DNA of 43,520 nucleotides. Source: an uncultured bacterium. Lineage in GTDB: Bacteria; Planctomycetota; Uabimicrobiia; Uabimicrobiales; JABWCH01. Of this stretch, positions 25,913 to 33,770 are shown in pieces. The translations under genes and the position numbers were made by a program. The notes beneath the pieces were generated by a model. It ran no database searches. It was given only the letters and a program-made list of their open reading frames with translations, and had not been told where the DNA came from. The stretch lies in the NCBI GenBank assembly GCA_938003875.1, contig CALKWO010000241.1, forward strand, positions 1 to 43,520, written 5' to 3'. How positions within the stretch are numbered: the stretch's first letter is position 1; every line of letters begins with the position of its first letter.

Positions 25913-26987
25913 TATGCTTTTCTTTCATTTCTTGGATAACGAAATCCAGGACTTCTTCTGTGCTAAATCTGCCGCCTAAATCAGGAGTAATGTGATGACT
26001 ATGTTCTGCTTTTGTTATGGCTTGCAGGCATATAGGATAGATGCCTGCAAGACCTGCTCTTGTTTCCAGGATATGAGCGGCGGCCTTGATTGTGGCAAAA
26101 GGATTTAAAATATGTTTTCCAGCAATGCTGTCGGCTGAACCATGTATGGTCTGATAGACAGCCTGTCCTGCTGTTTGGGAATCCAGGGATAAATTCCAGG
26201 CAAACATATCTGCCTTATGCCCTATTCCATAATGGTTAGGCAGTGCTTCTGTAAAAATATCTCCAATTTCATTAGCAACGATGAGCAGGAGTTTTTTATT
26301 TTTTTCAGAATTTTTAGGAATTCTTGTGACAACAAAATCATACCCTGTATCAGGCTGAACCAACTCTATATCACGATCTTTATAATTTCTTTTAGAAACA
26401 TATTCTTTAAACCAACCATCAAAAAGATCGAAGAGATGGTATTTATAAACAATTCTGATAGAATAGGTAGAATCTTTCCAGGATTTCTCTGCATACTGTA
26501 TGGATTCATCCCAGGTTCGATAGAGCTTTTCTTTGCTATAGGAACAGGTGAATTGAATCTGGGAGTCTGTTTCTTTCTTATGGTCAATGCCATAAAAACC
26601 TTGAGATTGCTCTCTTGTAAGAATAATCTGGCTTGATCCAATATGCAAATGCATCAACTTCATCAATTCCAGATGCAGGCGTTGCTGATACAAAGTTCCA
26701 GCGTTTGTTGCTGTTTGAAAAATAGTCTTGCATCCTTTTTGGTAAGAATCACGACAAAAAGCAACTAGCTGTTGTGTCTCTCTTTCTTCGATCTCGGCTT
26801 TTTCATGCGCTCTATCTTGCAATTCCCAAAATGTTTTAGGCTTGCCAACAAATTTTTCCCATTGGGGCATGAGAGCGTATTCAGAGGAAACGTGATTTAT
26901 GACGGTTTGGAGTATATCGCTGACTTCACTTCCTGTTCCGCCAGCAGTGATGATTCCAATAGAAAAGTTATGATTTCTGTTTTCCAT
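25887..26987 (-). CDS. Isocitrate/isopropylmalate dehydrogenase family enzyme
   Basis: A 366-residue metal- and NAD(P)-dependent beta-decarboxylating dehydrogenase relative. Recognised by the N-terminal GIITAGGTGSEV (family form GDGIGPE, here altered), and by the C-terminal cofactor region IHGSADSIAGKHILNPFATIKAAAHIL (family form HGSAPDIAGKxIANPxA) and TPDLGGRFSTEEV. The central part (FQTATNAGTLYQQRL, VTRIPKN) is divergent from housekeeping isocitrate and isopropylmalate dehydrogenases, so the substrate is probably a different 2-hydroxy acid. First of three overlapping genes, ahead of the hydrolase and the adenylation-carrier-thioesterase gene. AAAGGAA lies about 11 nt before the ATG. A role making the hydroxy or keto acid that the third enzyme activates would fit; this is inferred. 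Confidence 0.85.
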   Translation of the reverse strand: MENRNHNFSIGIITAGGTGSEVSDILQTVINHVSSEYALMPQWEKFVGKPKTFWELQDRAHEKAEIEERETQQLVAFCRDSYQKGCKTIFQTATNAGTLYQQRLHLELMKLMHLHIGSSQIILTREQSQGFYGIDHKKETDSQIQFTCSYSKEKLYRTWDESIQYAEKSWKDSTYSIRIVYKYHLFDLFDGWFKEYVSKRNYKDRDIELVQPDTGYDFVVTRIPKNSEKNKKLLLIVANEIGDIFTEALPNHYGIGHKADMFAWNLSLDSQTAGQAVYQTIHGSADSIAGKHILNPFATIKAAAHILETRAGLAGIYPICLQAITKAEHSHHITPDLGGRFSTEEVLDFVIQEMKEKHNETCLASH

Positions 26988-27044
26988 ATTTTTAAAAATT
27001 CCTTTCCATGATGCCTGATTTCTCTTTGTATTTCGTTTTGATAG

Positions 27045-28538
27045 TTAGTGATGATATATAGTAAAATTTTTACCAGAGAGGTATCTTTCTCTTGCTGGAA
27101 TACTATAGCTATTGATAGAATAAGGGATTCCAATACAAGGCCATTGGGGTAAATTCCAGAAACAGGGGCGTTCTGCCAAATAGTAAGAATTGTCGGATAG
27201 CGTGCTGACTGCATTGGGCTGTATGTTTCCCAGAATATTGTTTGCATAGGCAAAATGGCCTATTCCTGTCAGAACGTATTTCCCATACAAGATTCCCTTT
27301 TTGGTGACTTCATTTCCTACAAAGTTCTGATGGCTTGTCTGGTCGGAAGTCATAATAATACCATATAGTTCAGCACGGTTTCGAAAAATAGTATTATACG
27401 GACCTGATGGCCCCCATGTCTGGTCTATAAAAATAGTCTGTACAATATTTCCTTCAAATAGATTGCCATAAGAAAAATGTCCGTGTAAAGAAATATCTCC
27501 AGGAAAATCCTGAGGGAATTCCCAATCGCCATTGCGATAAGGCTCTATGGAATAGTTATAAGAAAATACATTCCCATTGGCACCATGCTTTGTCATCATA
27601 GCATGACGAAGATAGCGAAAGATATTGTTTTCTATCAGGCATTGGCCTGCATGATTGTTGAGAGTGACACCATATCCTCGTGTTCCTCCTCCATCGTATT
27701 TGTAGGCATGATGAAAATAGCATCCTGTGATTTCTACTTGGGAACTTTGGCCAATCATACAATGGCTTCCCTGACTTTTATTGCTTTCTATTGCTTTAAC
27801 CCAACATTTTACTGCAAGATTAAAAGAGATGTTATGACCAGTCCCAGTAGTAGATGTATCCGTACGCTCCAGATACAACATCTCAATTCCAGCATTTTCA
27901 GCAGGAAGAATTTTGCGTATTTCAGGAGATAGAGAAGCTGCATAGCTTATGCGTAAAGGAGTCTCCAGATACAATATATTCTGCTCAATTTTTTCTATTC
28001 TGACTATCTGGCCTACAGAAAAAGTAGCCCACGACGCTGGCTTGGTGTCCCATTCTCCATTTTTCTGACGAATTTCAGCATAGTCCCCTGGCTGAAAGAG
28101 AGAGGCATCATCCAGGACAATAGACTGGGAGTCCTTTTCATACCCGCTTAAAACAGAAACAAAATTACTGCCGAATTTTCCTGATATGCTGAGCCCTGTG
28201 CTGCTATGTGCAAAATGGAGGCGGCTTGTATTTCCTTGCCCACGAAGGACAATATGAGATGGGACAGTGATAGGAGATTGTAAGAGATAGATTCCAGCAG
28301 GGAAATAAACAACACCTGGATTTCCCTGAAAAGAGGCAATTGCCTTGGAAATGGCTGGCTGATCGTTTACCATACCATTTCCAGCAGCCATAAAATCCAT
28401 TATATTGACTATTTTTTCAGGTTGAGGCACATTGCCTGGGTATCCTGCATGACTCCAGTCTACTCTTTGCTGCAAAGGAATCACTTGAGCTTGCAGCCCA
28501 TAAGCAAGAAAGAATAAAAAAATAATATATCGTAGCAT
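27045..28538 (-). CDS. Exported pectate-lyase-like (right-handed beta-helix) protein
   Basis: Predicted secreted protein of 497 residues. The start chosen is the ATG behind AAAGGAAAG that gives the signal peptide MLRYIIFLFFLAYGLQAQ. The open frame continues 85 codons further upstream, but that extension runs through the repeat element at 28581-28711 and into the neighbouring gene, so it is not coding. The mature N-terminus (VNIMDFMAAGNGMVNDQPAISKAIA...GVVYFPAGIYLL) is the Pectate_lyase_3/glycosidase-28-like cap, followed by beta-helix coils rich in Asn/Gly ladders (ITGCYFHHAYKYDGG, LIENNIFRYLRHAMM, GNLFEGNIVQ). Catalytic residues were not assigned, so lyase, hydrolase or a non-enzymatic surface role remain open. 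It lies 57 nt before the dehydrogenase-like gene and may share its transcript. Confidence 0.85.
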   Translation of the reverse strand: MLRYIIFLFFLAYGLQAQVIPLQQRVDWSHAGYPGNVPQPEKIVNIMDFMAAGNGMVNDQPAISKAIASFQGNPGVVYFPAGIYLLQSPITVPSHIVLRGQGNTSRLHFAHSSTGLSISGKFGSNFVSVLSGYEKDSQSIVLDDASLFQPGDYAEIRQKNGEWDTKPASWATFSVGQIVRIEKIEQNILYLETPLRISYAASLSPEIRKILPAENAGIEMLYLERTDTSTTGTGHNISFNLAVKCWVKAIESNKSQGSHCMIGQSSQVEITGCYFHHAYKYDGGGTRGYGVTLNNHAGQCLIENNIFRYLRHAMMTKHGANGNVFSYNYSIEPYRNGDWEFPQDFPGDISLHGHFSYGNLFEGNIVQTIFIDQTWGPSGPYNTIFRNRAELYGIIMTSDQTSHQNFVGNEVTKKGILYGKYVLTGIGHFAYANNILGNIQPNAVSTLSDNSYYLAERPCFWNLPQWPCIGIPYSINSYSIPARERYLSGKNFTIYHH

Positions 28539-28580
28539 TTTTGGCTTTCCTTTAAATAAATGATGATCGACCAAGTTTAT

Positions 28581-28711
28581 CGTCATACGTTTTAGGCAAT
28601 AATTACTTATATTGCAATGATTTGTAGCCGCAGGGTTGCGCCAAAAATGACCATCTATTCGGAAAAGACGACCTTCAGCGCAATCCCTGCGTCTTTTGCC
28701 AATAGAGACTA
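28581..28711 (+). repeat. REP-like hairpin element, copy R1
   Basis: These 131 bp match 40697-40827 with eight differences by my count (constant offset 12,116). The core is a pair of complementary blocks, GCCGCAGGGTTGCGC (from about 28626) and GCGCAATCCCTGCGTC (from about 28678), which can form a stem with a loop of about 37 nt. The element ends exactly with the GACTA that holds the stop codon of the [2Fe-2S] gene. It may serve as that gene's terminator. Confidence 0.9.
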
Positions 28712-29218
28712 TCCGTTCTTGCCTTCTTCTATTGCATGGAAAATAGAGTGATAGCCTGTGCATCGGCATAGGTGACCGCCCATGGATTCCCATATTTCCT
28801 CTTCTGTTGGGGATGGGTTTCTCTGGTAGAGATCATAAGCAGCCATGAGAAAGCCTGGGATACAATATCCACATTGCACTGCATCATTGGCAATGAAGCT
28901 TTTCTGCAAAGGGTGGAGTTCATTTCCTGAGGCAAGGCCTTCTACTGTCATGATCTCCGCGCCTTCCGCTTCAAATGCCAGGATAAGGCAGGATCTTACT
29001 GCTTTTCCATTCATGAGAACAGTGCATGCTCCACATTCTCCCACTCCACAGGATTCTTTTGCTCCTGTAAGAGATAGCTTATCTCGAAGGAGATCCAGCA
29101 GGGTTGTATGAGACTGTACGATACATTGCACGGGTTGTTTACAGATTTTTCCACCTTGTATTTTCAATAAAGTAAAAGAAATTTTGCGTTCTTTTGTTGT
29201 GTCTAGCTGATTGTTCAT
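28709..29218 (-). CDS. [2Fe-2S] iron-sulfur subunit of a molybdenum hydroxylase (CoxS/XdhC-type small subunit)
   Basis: Electron-transfer subunit of the xanthine oxidase/CO dehydrogenase/aldehyde oxidoreductase family, 169 residues as usual. The plant-type ferredoxin cluster is formed by Cys57, Cys62, Cys65 and Cys77 (ESCGVGECGAC...RSC). The second cluster is formed by Cys116 and Cys119 (QCGYCIPG) and Cys151 and Cys153 (HLCRCTGY). All eight ligands are present. The expected partners, a molybdopterin large subunit and an FAD subunit, are absent here: upstream is a pseudopilin gene (20-nt gap) and downstream the R1 repeat. It is therefore an orphan, serving a partner encoded elsewhere or left over from a broken operon. 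Confidence 0.93.
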   Translation of the reverse strand: MNNQLDTTKERKISFTLLKIQGGKICKQPVQCIVQSHTTLLDLLRDKLSLTGAKESCGVGECGACTVLMNGKAVRSCLILAFEAEGAEIMTVEGLASGNELHPLQKSFIANDAVQCGYCIPGFLMAAYDLYQRNPSPTEEEIWESMGGHLCRCTGYHSIFHAIEEGKNG

Positions 29219-29238
29219 CTATTTCCTGCCTTTCTACG

Positions 29239-30207
29239 CTATTGCTGAATGCGAATTTGCCCTGTTTCCATAACAAAAATCGTGGATTCCTGGGTTGTTT
29301 CCCATTTCCCTAAAACGAGAACAACGCCTCCTGAATGTAGCAAAGGGTCAGGAACACCCTGGCTATTAAACAGAATAAACTGCGGGCTTTTTCGTATTTC
29401 CAATTCGGCTGGTAAAGTCCATTCCAAATGAATCGCTCTTCTTAAAAGTTTTATTTCGTCTATTTTCCCGTGGAAAAAATTTCCTATATTCAGAAGAGCA
29501 GTGGGAGGGATTCTATTTTTCTGGTTATCATAAGATTTCTGGAATCGGATTATGTTATCCACGGAGAGAGAAATTTCTGATAGCTCTTGCGTGATTTCTA
29601 TCAACGACCACTGGTATATAGGCAATCGTATTTCTTGAGGGGATAGGTTGGTTTTGCCTCTTTTCAGGAAAAGCGTATAGTCCTGCGAAATCCCTAAAAT
29701 ATAGTGCCCTGGAATTTCCCAAAGAATTTGTTCCTGTCCTTCTTTTATCCTTTCAGGATAGACCCAGAAAGAAAGAATAAAACCATCTTCGAGAGAAAAA
29801 AGCCCCCAATTTCCTAACGTGATTTTACTTGTTCCAGGCTGAAAATACATGCTTTTTCCGACTTTTCCTTCTTTGGGAAGACAGTTTTGTATTTTGGCTT
29901 GAATGCTAAAAGCACCTGTTCCAGAAATATCTTCTAAATGCCAGCAGCCAGCGAGCTTGCCAGTCCATACCTGGAAAGTGTTTTCTTTAGAAAAAATATT
30001 GACTTTACTAGAGGTATTTTCCTGAATGGATACTGCTTTAGCAGATTGCAGAACAGAAGACGCATGTAAAGTCCCCATTTTAAGGGCAAGTTGCCTTTCT
30101 GAATTGCTCAGAAAAGCACTGCCTATGCCTAACAGGATAGAGACTAAAGCAGTAACAACCATAAGCTCTATTAATGTAAAGCCTTTGCTTGGGGGAAAAT
30201 TAGTCAA
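29239..30207 (-). CDS. GspH-type pseudopilin with an inserted LamG domain
   Basis: A 322-residue type II secretion/type IV pilus-like pseudopilin. The N-terminus has the prepilin peptidase site SKG-FTLIELMVV (cleavage after Gly9, Glu at +5) and the hydrophobic assembly helix. The segment to about 80 (LALKMGTLHASSVLQSAKAVSIQE) and the last 60 residues (FILFNSQGVPDPLL...STIFVMETGQIRIQQ) look like the two halves of a GspH domain. Between them lies a LamG-type insert (about 85-265: GCWHLEDISG, GKSMYFQPGTSKITLGN, FILSFWVYPERI, GKIDEIKLLRRAI). The ATG overlaps the upstream gene's end by 8 nt. This may be a minor pseudopilin displaying a sugar- or protein-binding domain at a filament tip. Other secretion genes are not in the window. 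Confidence 0.85.
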   Translation of the reverse strand: MTNFPPSKGFTLIELMVVTALVSILLGIGSAFLSNSERQLALKMGTLHASSVLQSAKAVSIQENTSSKVNIFSKENTFQVWTGKLAGCWHLEDISGTGAFSIQAKIQNCLPKEGKVGKSMYFQPGTSKITLGNWGLFSLEDGFILSFWVYPERIKEGQEQILWEIPGHYILGISQDYTLFLKRGKTNLSPQEIRLPIYQWSLIEITQELSEISLSVDNIIRFQKSYDNQKNRIPPTALLNIGNFFHGKIDEIKLLRRAIHLEWTLPAELEIRKSPQFILFNSQGVPDPLLHSGGVVLVLGKWETTQESTIFVMETGQIRIQQ

Positions 30208-31018
30208 AGAACACCTCTTCTTTATCTTTTACCAGGCTTTTAAGGTTAGGAATATTTTGCTTGCCTTGCTCCAATTTTTTTTGCATAAAGCGGATTTGCT
30301 CTTTATAGAAGCACTCCATGAAATACGATGTGAGCTTGATTCTTAAACCCGCTCCTTCTGTTTCAGAATATTTGCTTACTTTTGGGTTTTCTAATATGTA
30401 GTCTGCCACAGCATCTGTTACTTTTTCAATTATATTTCTTGCCGTTTTTTCATTTTTATCCCGACAGAATGGTTCAATATTGAATTCCCCTTCCTGACCA
30501 GGACGACCAGGGTCAAAACGAGCCCTCTGCAATTTTGCATAGATTTTCATAGCACGCTCGGCTGCAATCTCTTCTGCAAGATTCATAGGAACAGGCTCGT
30601 CGGAGTAATCTTCTGGCAACATGACATTGCTGGTGGATTTTTTTTTCGCTTGCAAATACTCTTTGATAGAATCTTGTACATAAAGACTAAGGCTTTGAGG
30701 AAAATTGCTATATTGTATGCACAGGTCGCGAAGGTTCCCCAAAAACCATTCATGGCCTGTTTCTATAGAGTAGTGCTGAAAATATTCTAAGTCTGGAGGA
30801 ATCGTTATGGTAATATCCTGTACCCATGTCTTAAATTCAGGATTCTCCTGCCTCTGGCATTCTTTAAAGGTATTATATCCAATAAGATCAAAGGCAACAT
30901 GCAATGGAATACGGAAATAGTTTTTTATTTCGCCATTTTTTTGCACAATCCGAACATAACCATGTGGCTTGCCCTTTGTATCAAGCCTGAGCATACCCAT
31001 TTTTATAGTATCTAGCAT
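30200..31018 (-). CDS. Hypothetical protein cotranscribed with the pseudopilin
   Basis: I do not recognise this 272-residue protein. It has no signal peptide or membrane helix and should be cytoplasmic. The N-terminal third reads as mixed alpha/beta (GMLRLDTKGKPHGYVRIVQKNGEIKNYFRIP), followed by a Lys-rich helical middle and an acidic/helical C-terminus. The phrase RARFDPGRPGQEGEFNIEPFCRDKNEKTARNIIEKVTDAVADYI is the most distinctive part. It overlaps the pseudopilin ATG by 8 nt, so a link to pseudopilin expression or assembly is possible. Pro/Gly-rich turns and absence of nucleotide-binding motifs give no enzymatic hint. Confidence 0.7.
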   Translation of the reverse strand: MLDTIKMGMLRLDTKGKPHGYVRIVQKNGEIKNYFRIPLHVAFDLIGYNTFKECQRQENPEFKTWVQDITITIPPDLEYFQHYSIETGHEWFLGNLRDLCIQYSNFPQSLSLYVQDSIKEYLQAKKKSTSNVMLPEDYSDEPVPMNLAEEIAAERAMKIYAKLQRARFDPGRPGQEGEFNIEPFCRDKNEKTARNIIEKVTDAVADYILENPKVSKYSETEGAGLRIKLTSYFMECFYKEQIRFMQKKLEQGKQNIPNLKSLVKDKEEVFFD

Positions 31019-31065
31019 AAATCTTGCCTATAAGGATTGGCCTATATTCCACAGTTTATGATTTT

Positions 31066-31104
31066 CCTTCGATGTTCTCATCTACTGCATGAGAATATCG
31101 AAGG
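31066..31104. terminator. Strong 16-bp stem-loop between the TPR gene and the hypothetical gene
   Basis: CCTTCGATGTTCTCAT (31066-31081) pairs with ATGAGAATATCGAAGG (31089-31104) with one mismatch and a 7-nt loop. It lies 15 nt after the stop of the minus-strand TPR gene and before the next gene of that strand. No T-run follows, so it may terminate weakly, stabilise mRNA or separate two transcripts. Confidence 0.5.
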
Positions 31105-31118
31105 ATGTAACCTACTGT

Positions 31119-33656
31119 TTACACTTTTCTTTTTTCGAGCTGCTCCAGATAACGCTGGAGAAGATCAAATTTACTCTGGGCAATTTTTTTCATATTGATA
31201 GCCTCTGTGTCTCCAGGCTCTAACTCCAAGATTTTAGAGCATATATAGTCAATTTCTCCATAGTTTCCTCTGTTGAAATTTCGAATACCATATTGCTTAT
31301 AATAAAAGATGGCTTTTTTATTTTCCTGGATTTGTTCATAGAGCCTGGCGACTTCCAGAAAGCTCCAGAGTTCTTTGTCTCCCGACAGTTCTACGACCTG
31401 GGCAAAGGCTTGTGCTGCTTCAGGCAACATCCCTACAGCTTTAGCGAGATACCCGACTAATTTATATTCTTCTACTGCCTTTGCCTGCAAATTTAGCATA
31501 TTCAAAATATCCGATTTCCTTTGGCGGGCTGTCAGGTTAAAAGGGTCAATGTTCAGAACAGAGTCAAATGCCTCTTTCGCTCTTCGTATATCATTTTTTT
31601 CAAAACTTTTTACGCCTAATTGCATATATTCGTTGATGGCTGCATTTCGTTTTTTTTGCTTAAGCAAAGTATCTGCTAAAACTTTCCTGGAATGAAAATC
31701 TTCGCTATCCATGGAAACAATTCTTTTTAATATTAATACAAATTTATCAAAATTGGATTCTTTTTGCAACAAGAACTTAATTTCTCGCAAAATATTCAAA
31801 GCGGTTTTGGAATCATCCAGGGCAATATACGTATCTACCTGCCATTCTCTGGCATCGATATTATTTATATCATAGCATATAATACATTCACATACATTTA
31901 AAAGAATATCAATTAAGTCTTGTACATCTTTTGCCTTTTTCCCGACAATTTTTGAATGTAGCAGGTTACCTAGTTGTTTATATTGCTCAATGCCTTCTGG
32001 TATTTTGCTTATTTCAATATAGCCTTTGGCAAGTTCTAGGTGTGCTTTTATGTTGACAGGGTCCAGAGTCAGGATTTTGCTATACGCATCCAGACATTTT
32101 TCCAATTTTTCCTGCTTTCTCATGAGATTGGCAAGAATTGTATAGGTCAGTATAGCATTTTCCTTAACACCCATATCAAGGTAAAGCATTGCCATAAGCT
32201 CCAGGTTACTAGGGCTGGATGGATAGTTTTTGTTTGCTTCGTCCAGTACCATAATAGCCTTACGTTTATCGAATACAGCTACTTTACGAGCGTAGATAGC
32301 AGATACTTCAGCCGCTTTCTCTTTTTGTCCATTCTTATTATATACATTGATGAGTTTTTCGTATACTTCTAAATCTTCAGGTGCAAAGGCAATGACCTGC
32401 TTATAAGAACGAATTGCTTCTTCATAAAGATTGTTTGTAAGGCTGATTTCTCCTAATTCTCGATATTTTTCTAAAGATTTGTTGGTAAGCTCACACTTCT
32501 CATAAGCCCTTGCCAACTTTCTTACAGTGTCTATACTTTTATATCCCAGTTCTTCTACTCTTTCATAGAGTTTAATGCATTTAAAAGTATCTTCCCTGAT
32601 TAAATCCCATGTAGTCATCAGCAGAAGTTCTTCAGCAAGCTTCATCTGGATTTTTTTCTCTATAATTAGGGATGCACATATTTTTAATGCTTCAAAAGAG
32701 GACATCCTGACCTGTTCCAGAATTTCATCGAAATCTCGTATTCCATTGATGAATTCGAGAATGCTCAGAACTTTGCGAACATCTTCATTCGTGATGGAAA
32801 TTTTTTCTTTATTTTCTAGCTCTATTAAAATTTTTATTATTTTAAAATAATTTAATCTTAGTTTAACTAAAATATCTTCATTGTTTGGAATGGAAACCAA
32901 TAATAATAGTAATTCTAATACTTTCCGAAATTCTTTAGCTTTTTTCCCAGAGATGGATCCTGTCTGTATAAGTGATGTAAAAAGATCTATGCATTCTTCC
33001 TTTTGCCAGGATGCCTGTCCTATCATTTCTTCAAAATTTGGAATTTCTTCAAGCAATTTCAATATGCTGTCTTTATACGCACTCTCGCCTTCCCAAGATG
33101 GATTCTTTTCTTGAACCAGATACGGGATATCTTTGTTGGAAGAAATGGTGTTGTGTATAATTTCCCATTCATCTTTTCTCTTGGCAGATTCCATAACGAT
33201 GGCCTGAGGATTAAGGGCAATAGGCAAATCAAAAAGCTCTTGATCGAAAATATTTTCTGGAATCGTATCTTCCATAAATTCACAGCTTATATCTTGCCAT
33301 TGAAAGAGTTCATAGATTTCTTCCTGGATTTGGTTGCTACAAATCTTAAGAATGAATGCGTGATCGCTAAGTGTCTTGTCTGTCATTCCTTTCAAAGTCG
33401 AAAACAAAGACTTTTTAGTCTCTCTTTGTTTTGCAAAAATAGAATCCAGAGTTTCTTTGTCTATTTCATAGCAACGAATCAAGCCTTCAGCGAGAACGCT
33501 TCGCTTATGGGGAGAAGTAGCCATTTTGACCATGCCCTGAAGAAAGCAAATGTTCACTTCCTTTTCGTCTTTTTGTACTCTTAAAGTACCAGTCTTTTCA
33601 CCATCGGAAATAGATTGAAAAATACCTGGCAAGCCAAAAGGGTCAAAATCTTTCAT
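31119..33656 (-). CDS. DUF4388 (PATAN-like) protein with TPR repeats
   Basis: An 845-residue cytoplasmic protein. The N-terminal 100 residues (LPGIFQSISDGEKTGTLRVQKDEKEVNICFLQGMVKMATSP) are a DUF4388 domain, common in signalling proteins of delta-group bacteria and planctomycetes. From about 360 onward, TPR-like helical repeats fill the protein (LGEISLTNNLYEEAIRSYKQVIAFAPEDLEVYEKL; YSKILTLDPVNIKAHLELAKGY; AKEAFDSVLNIDPFNLTARQRKSDIL). The middle (150-360) is helical without clear repeats. Such proteins are usually scaffolds in regulatory networks. GGGAG lies just before the ATG, and the palindrome element copy 2 lies 27 nt upstream. No partner kinase or response regulator is adjacent. Confidence 0.85.
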   Translation of the reverse strand: MKDFDPFGLPGIFQSISDGEKTGTLRVQKDEKEVNICFLQGMVKMATSPHKRSVLAEGLIRCYEIDKETLDSIFAKQRETKKSLFSTLKGMTDKTLSDHAFILKICSNQIQEEIYELFQWQDISCEFMEDTIPENIFDQELFDLPIALNPQAIVMESAKRKDEWEIIHNTISSNKDIPYLVQEKNPSWEGESAYKDSILKLLEEIPNFEEMIGQASWQKEECIDLFTSLIQTGSISGKKAKEFRKVLELLLLLVSIPNNEDILVKLRLNYFKIIKILIELENKEKISITNEDVRKVLSILEFINGIRDFDEILEQVRMSSFEALKICASLIIEKKIQMKLAEELLLMTTWDLIREDTFKCIKLYERVEELGYKSIDTVRKLARAYEKCELTNKSLEKYRELGEISLTNNLYEEAIRSYKQVIAFAPEDLEVYEKLINVYNKNGQKEKAAEVSAIYARKVAVFDKRKAIMVLDEANKNYPSSPSNLELMAMLYLDMGVKENAILTYTILANLMRKQEKLEKCLDAYSKILTLDPVNIKAHLELAKGYIEISKIPEGIEQYKQLGNLLHSKIVGKKAKDVQDLIDILLNVCECIICYDINNIDAREWQVDTYIALDDSKTALNILREIKFLLQKESNFDKFVLILKRIVSMDSEDFHSRKVLADTLLKQKKRNAAINEYMQLGVKSFEKNDIRRAKEAFDSVLNIDPFNLTARQRKSDILNMLNLQAKAVEEYKLVGYLAKAVGMLPEAAQAFAQVVELSGDKELWSFLEVARLYEQIQENKKAIFYYKQYGIRNFNRGNYGEIDYICSKILELEPGDTEAINMKKIAQSKFDLLQRYLEQLEKRKV

Positions 33657-33682
33657 CCTTGTACTCCCAATTAGTTATAATA

Positions 33683-33715
33683 GGTACGAATTGTACCACT
33701 TGAAAAGCCTTTAAT
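33683..33715 (-). promoter_or_regulatory. Palindrome-containing promoter element, copy 2 (before the DUF4388/TPR gene)
   Basis: On the minus strand, ATTAAAGGCTTTTCAA is followed by GTGGTACAATTCGTACC, whose end is the perfect-armed palindrome GGTAC-AATTC-GTACC (33683-33697). A TATTATAA -10-like sequence and the gene's ribosome site follow. The same order of parts occurs at 4516-4564. Shared sequence plus palindrome suggests one regulator acting at both sites. Confidence 0.4.
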
Positions 33716-33744
33716 TTTTGGCCTGAAAGGCCTTTATATACTAG

Positions 33745-33763
33745 CCCAGGGCAACGCCCTGGG
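33745..33763. terminator. GC-rich stem-loop after the ion-channel gene
   Basis: CCCAGGGC and GCCCTGGG form an 8-bp perfect stem with a 3-nt loop, 8 nt beyond the stop of the minus-strand channel gene. A second small palindrome, GGCCT-gaa-AGGCC, lies 12 nt further on. There is no strong T-run, but the location and stability fit a terminator. Confidence 0.55.
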
Positions 33764-33770
33764 AAATAGT

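Noticed and set aside
26217..26636. 139-codon open frame on the plus strand
   Set aside because: It is antisense to the isocitrate-dehydrogenase-like gene and has no start signal or domain.
28539..28793. N-terminal extension of the beta-helix protein
   Set aside because: The extra 85 codons translate the R1 repeat and the antisense-frame end of the [2Fe-2S] gene; a signal peptide with a ribosome site starts at 28538.
33003..33584. 193-codon open frame on the plus strand
   Set aside because: It is antisense to the DUF4388/TPR gene; its Phe-rich content is explained by Lys/Glu codons on the other strand.
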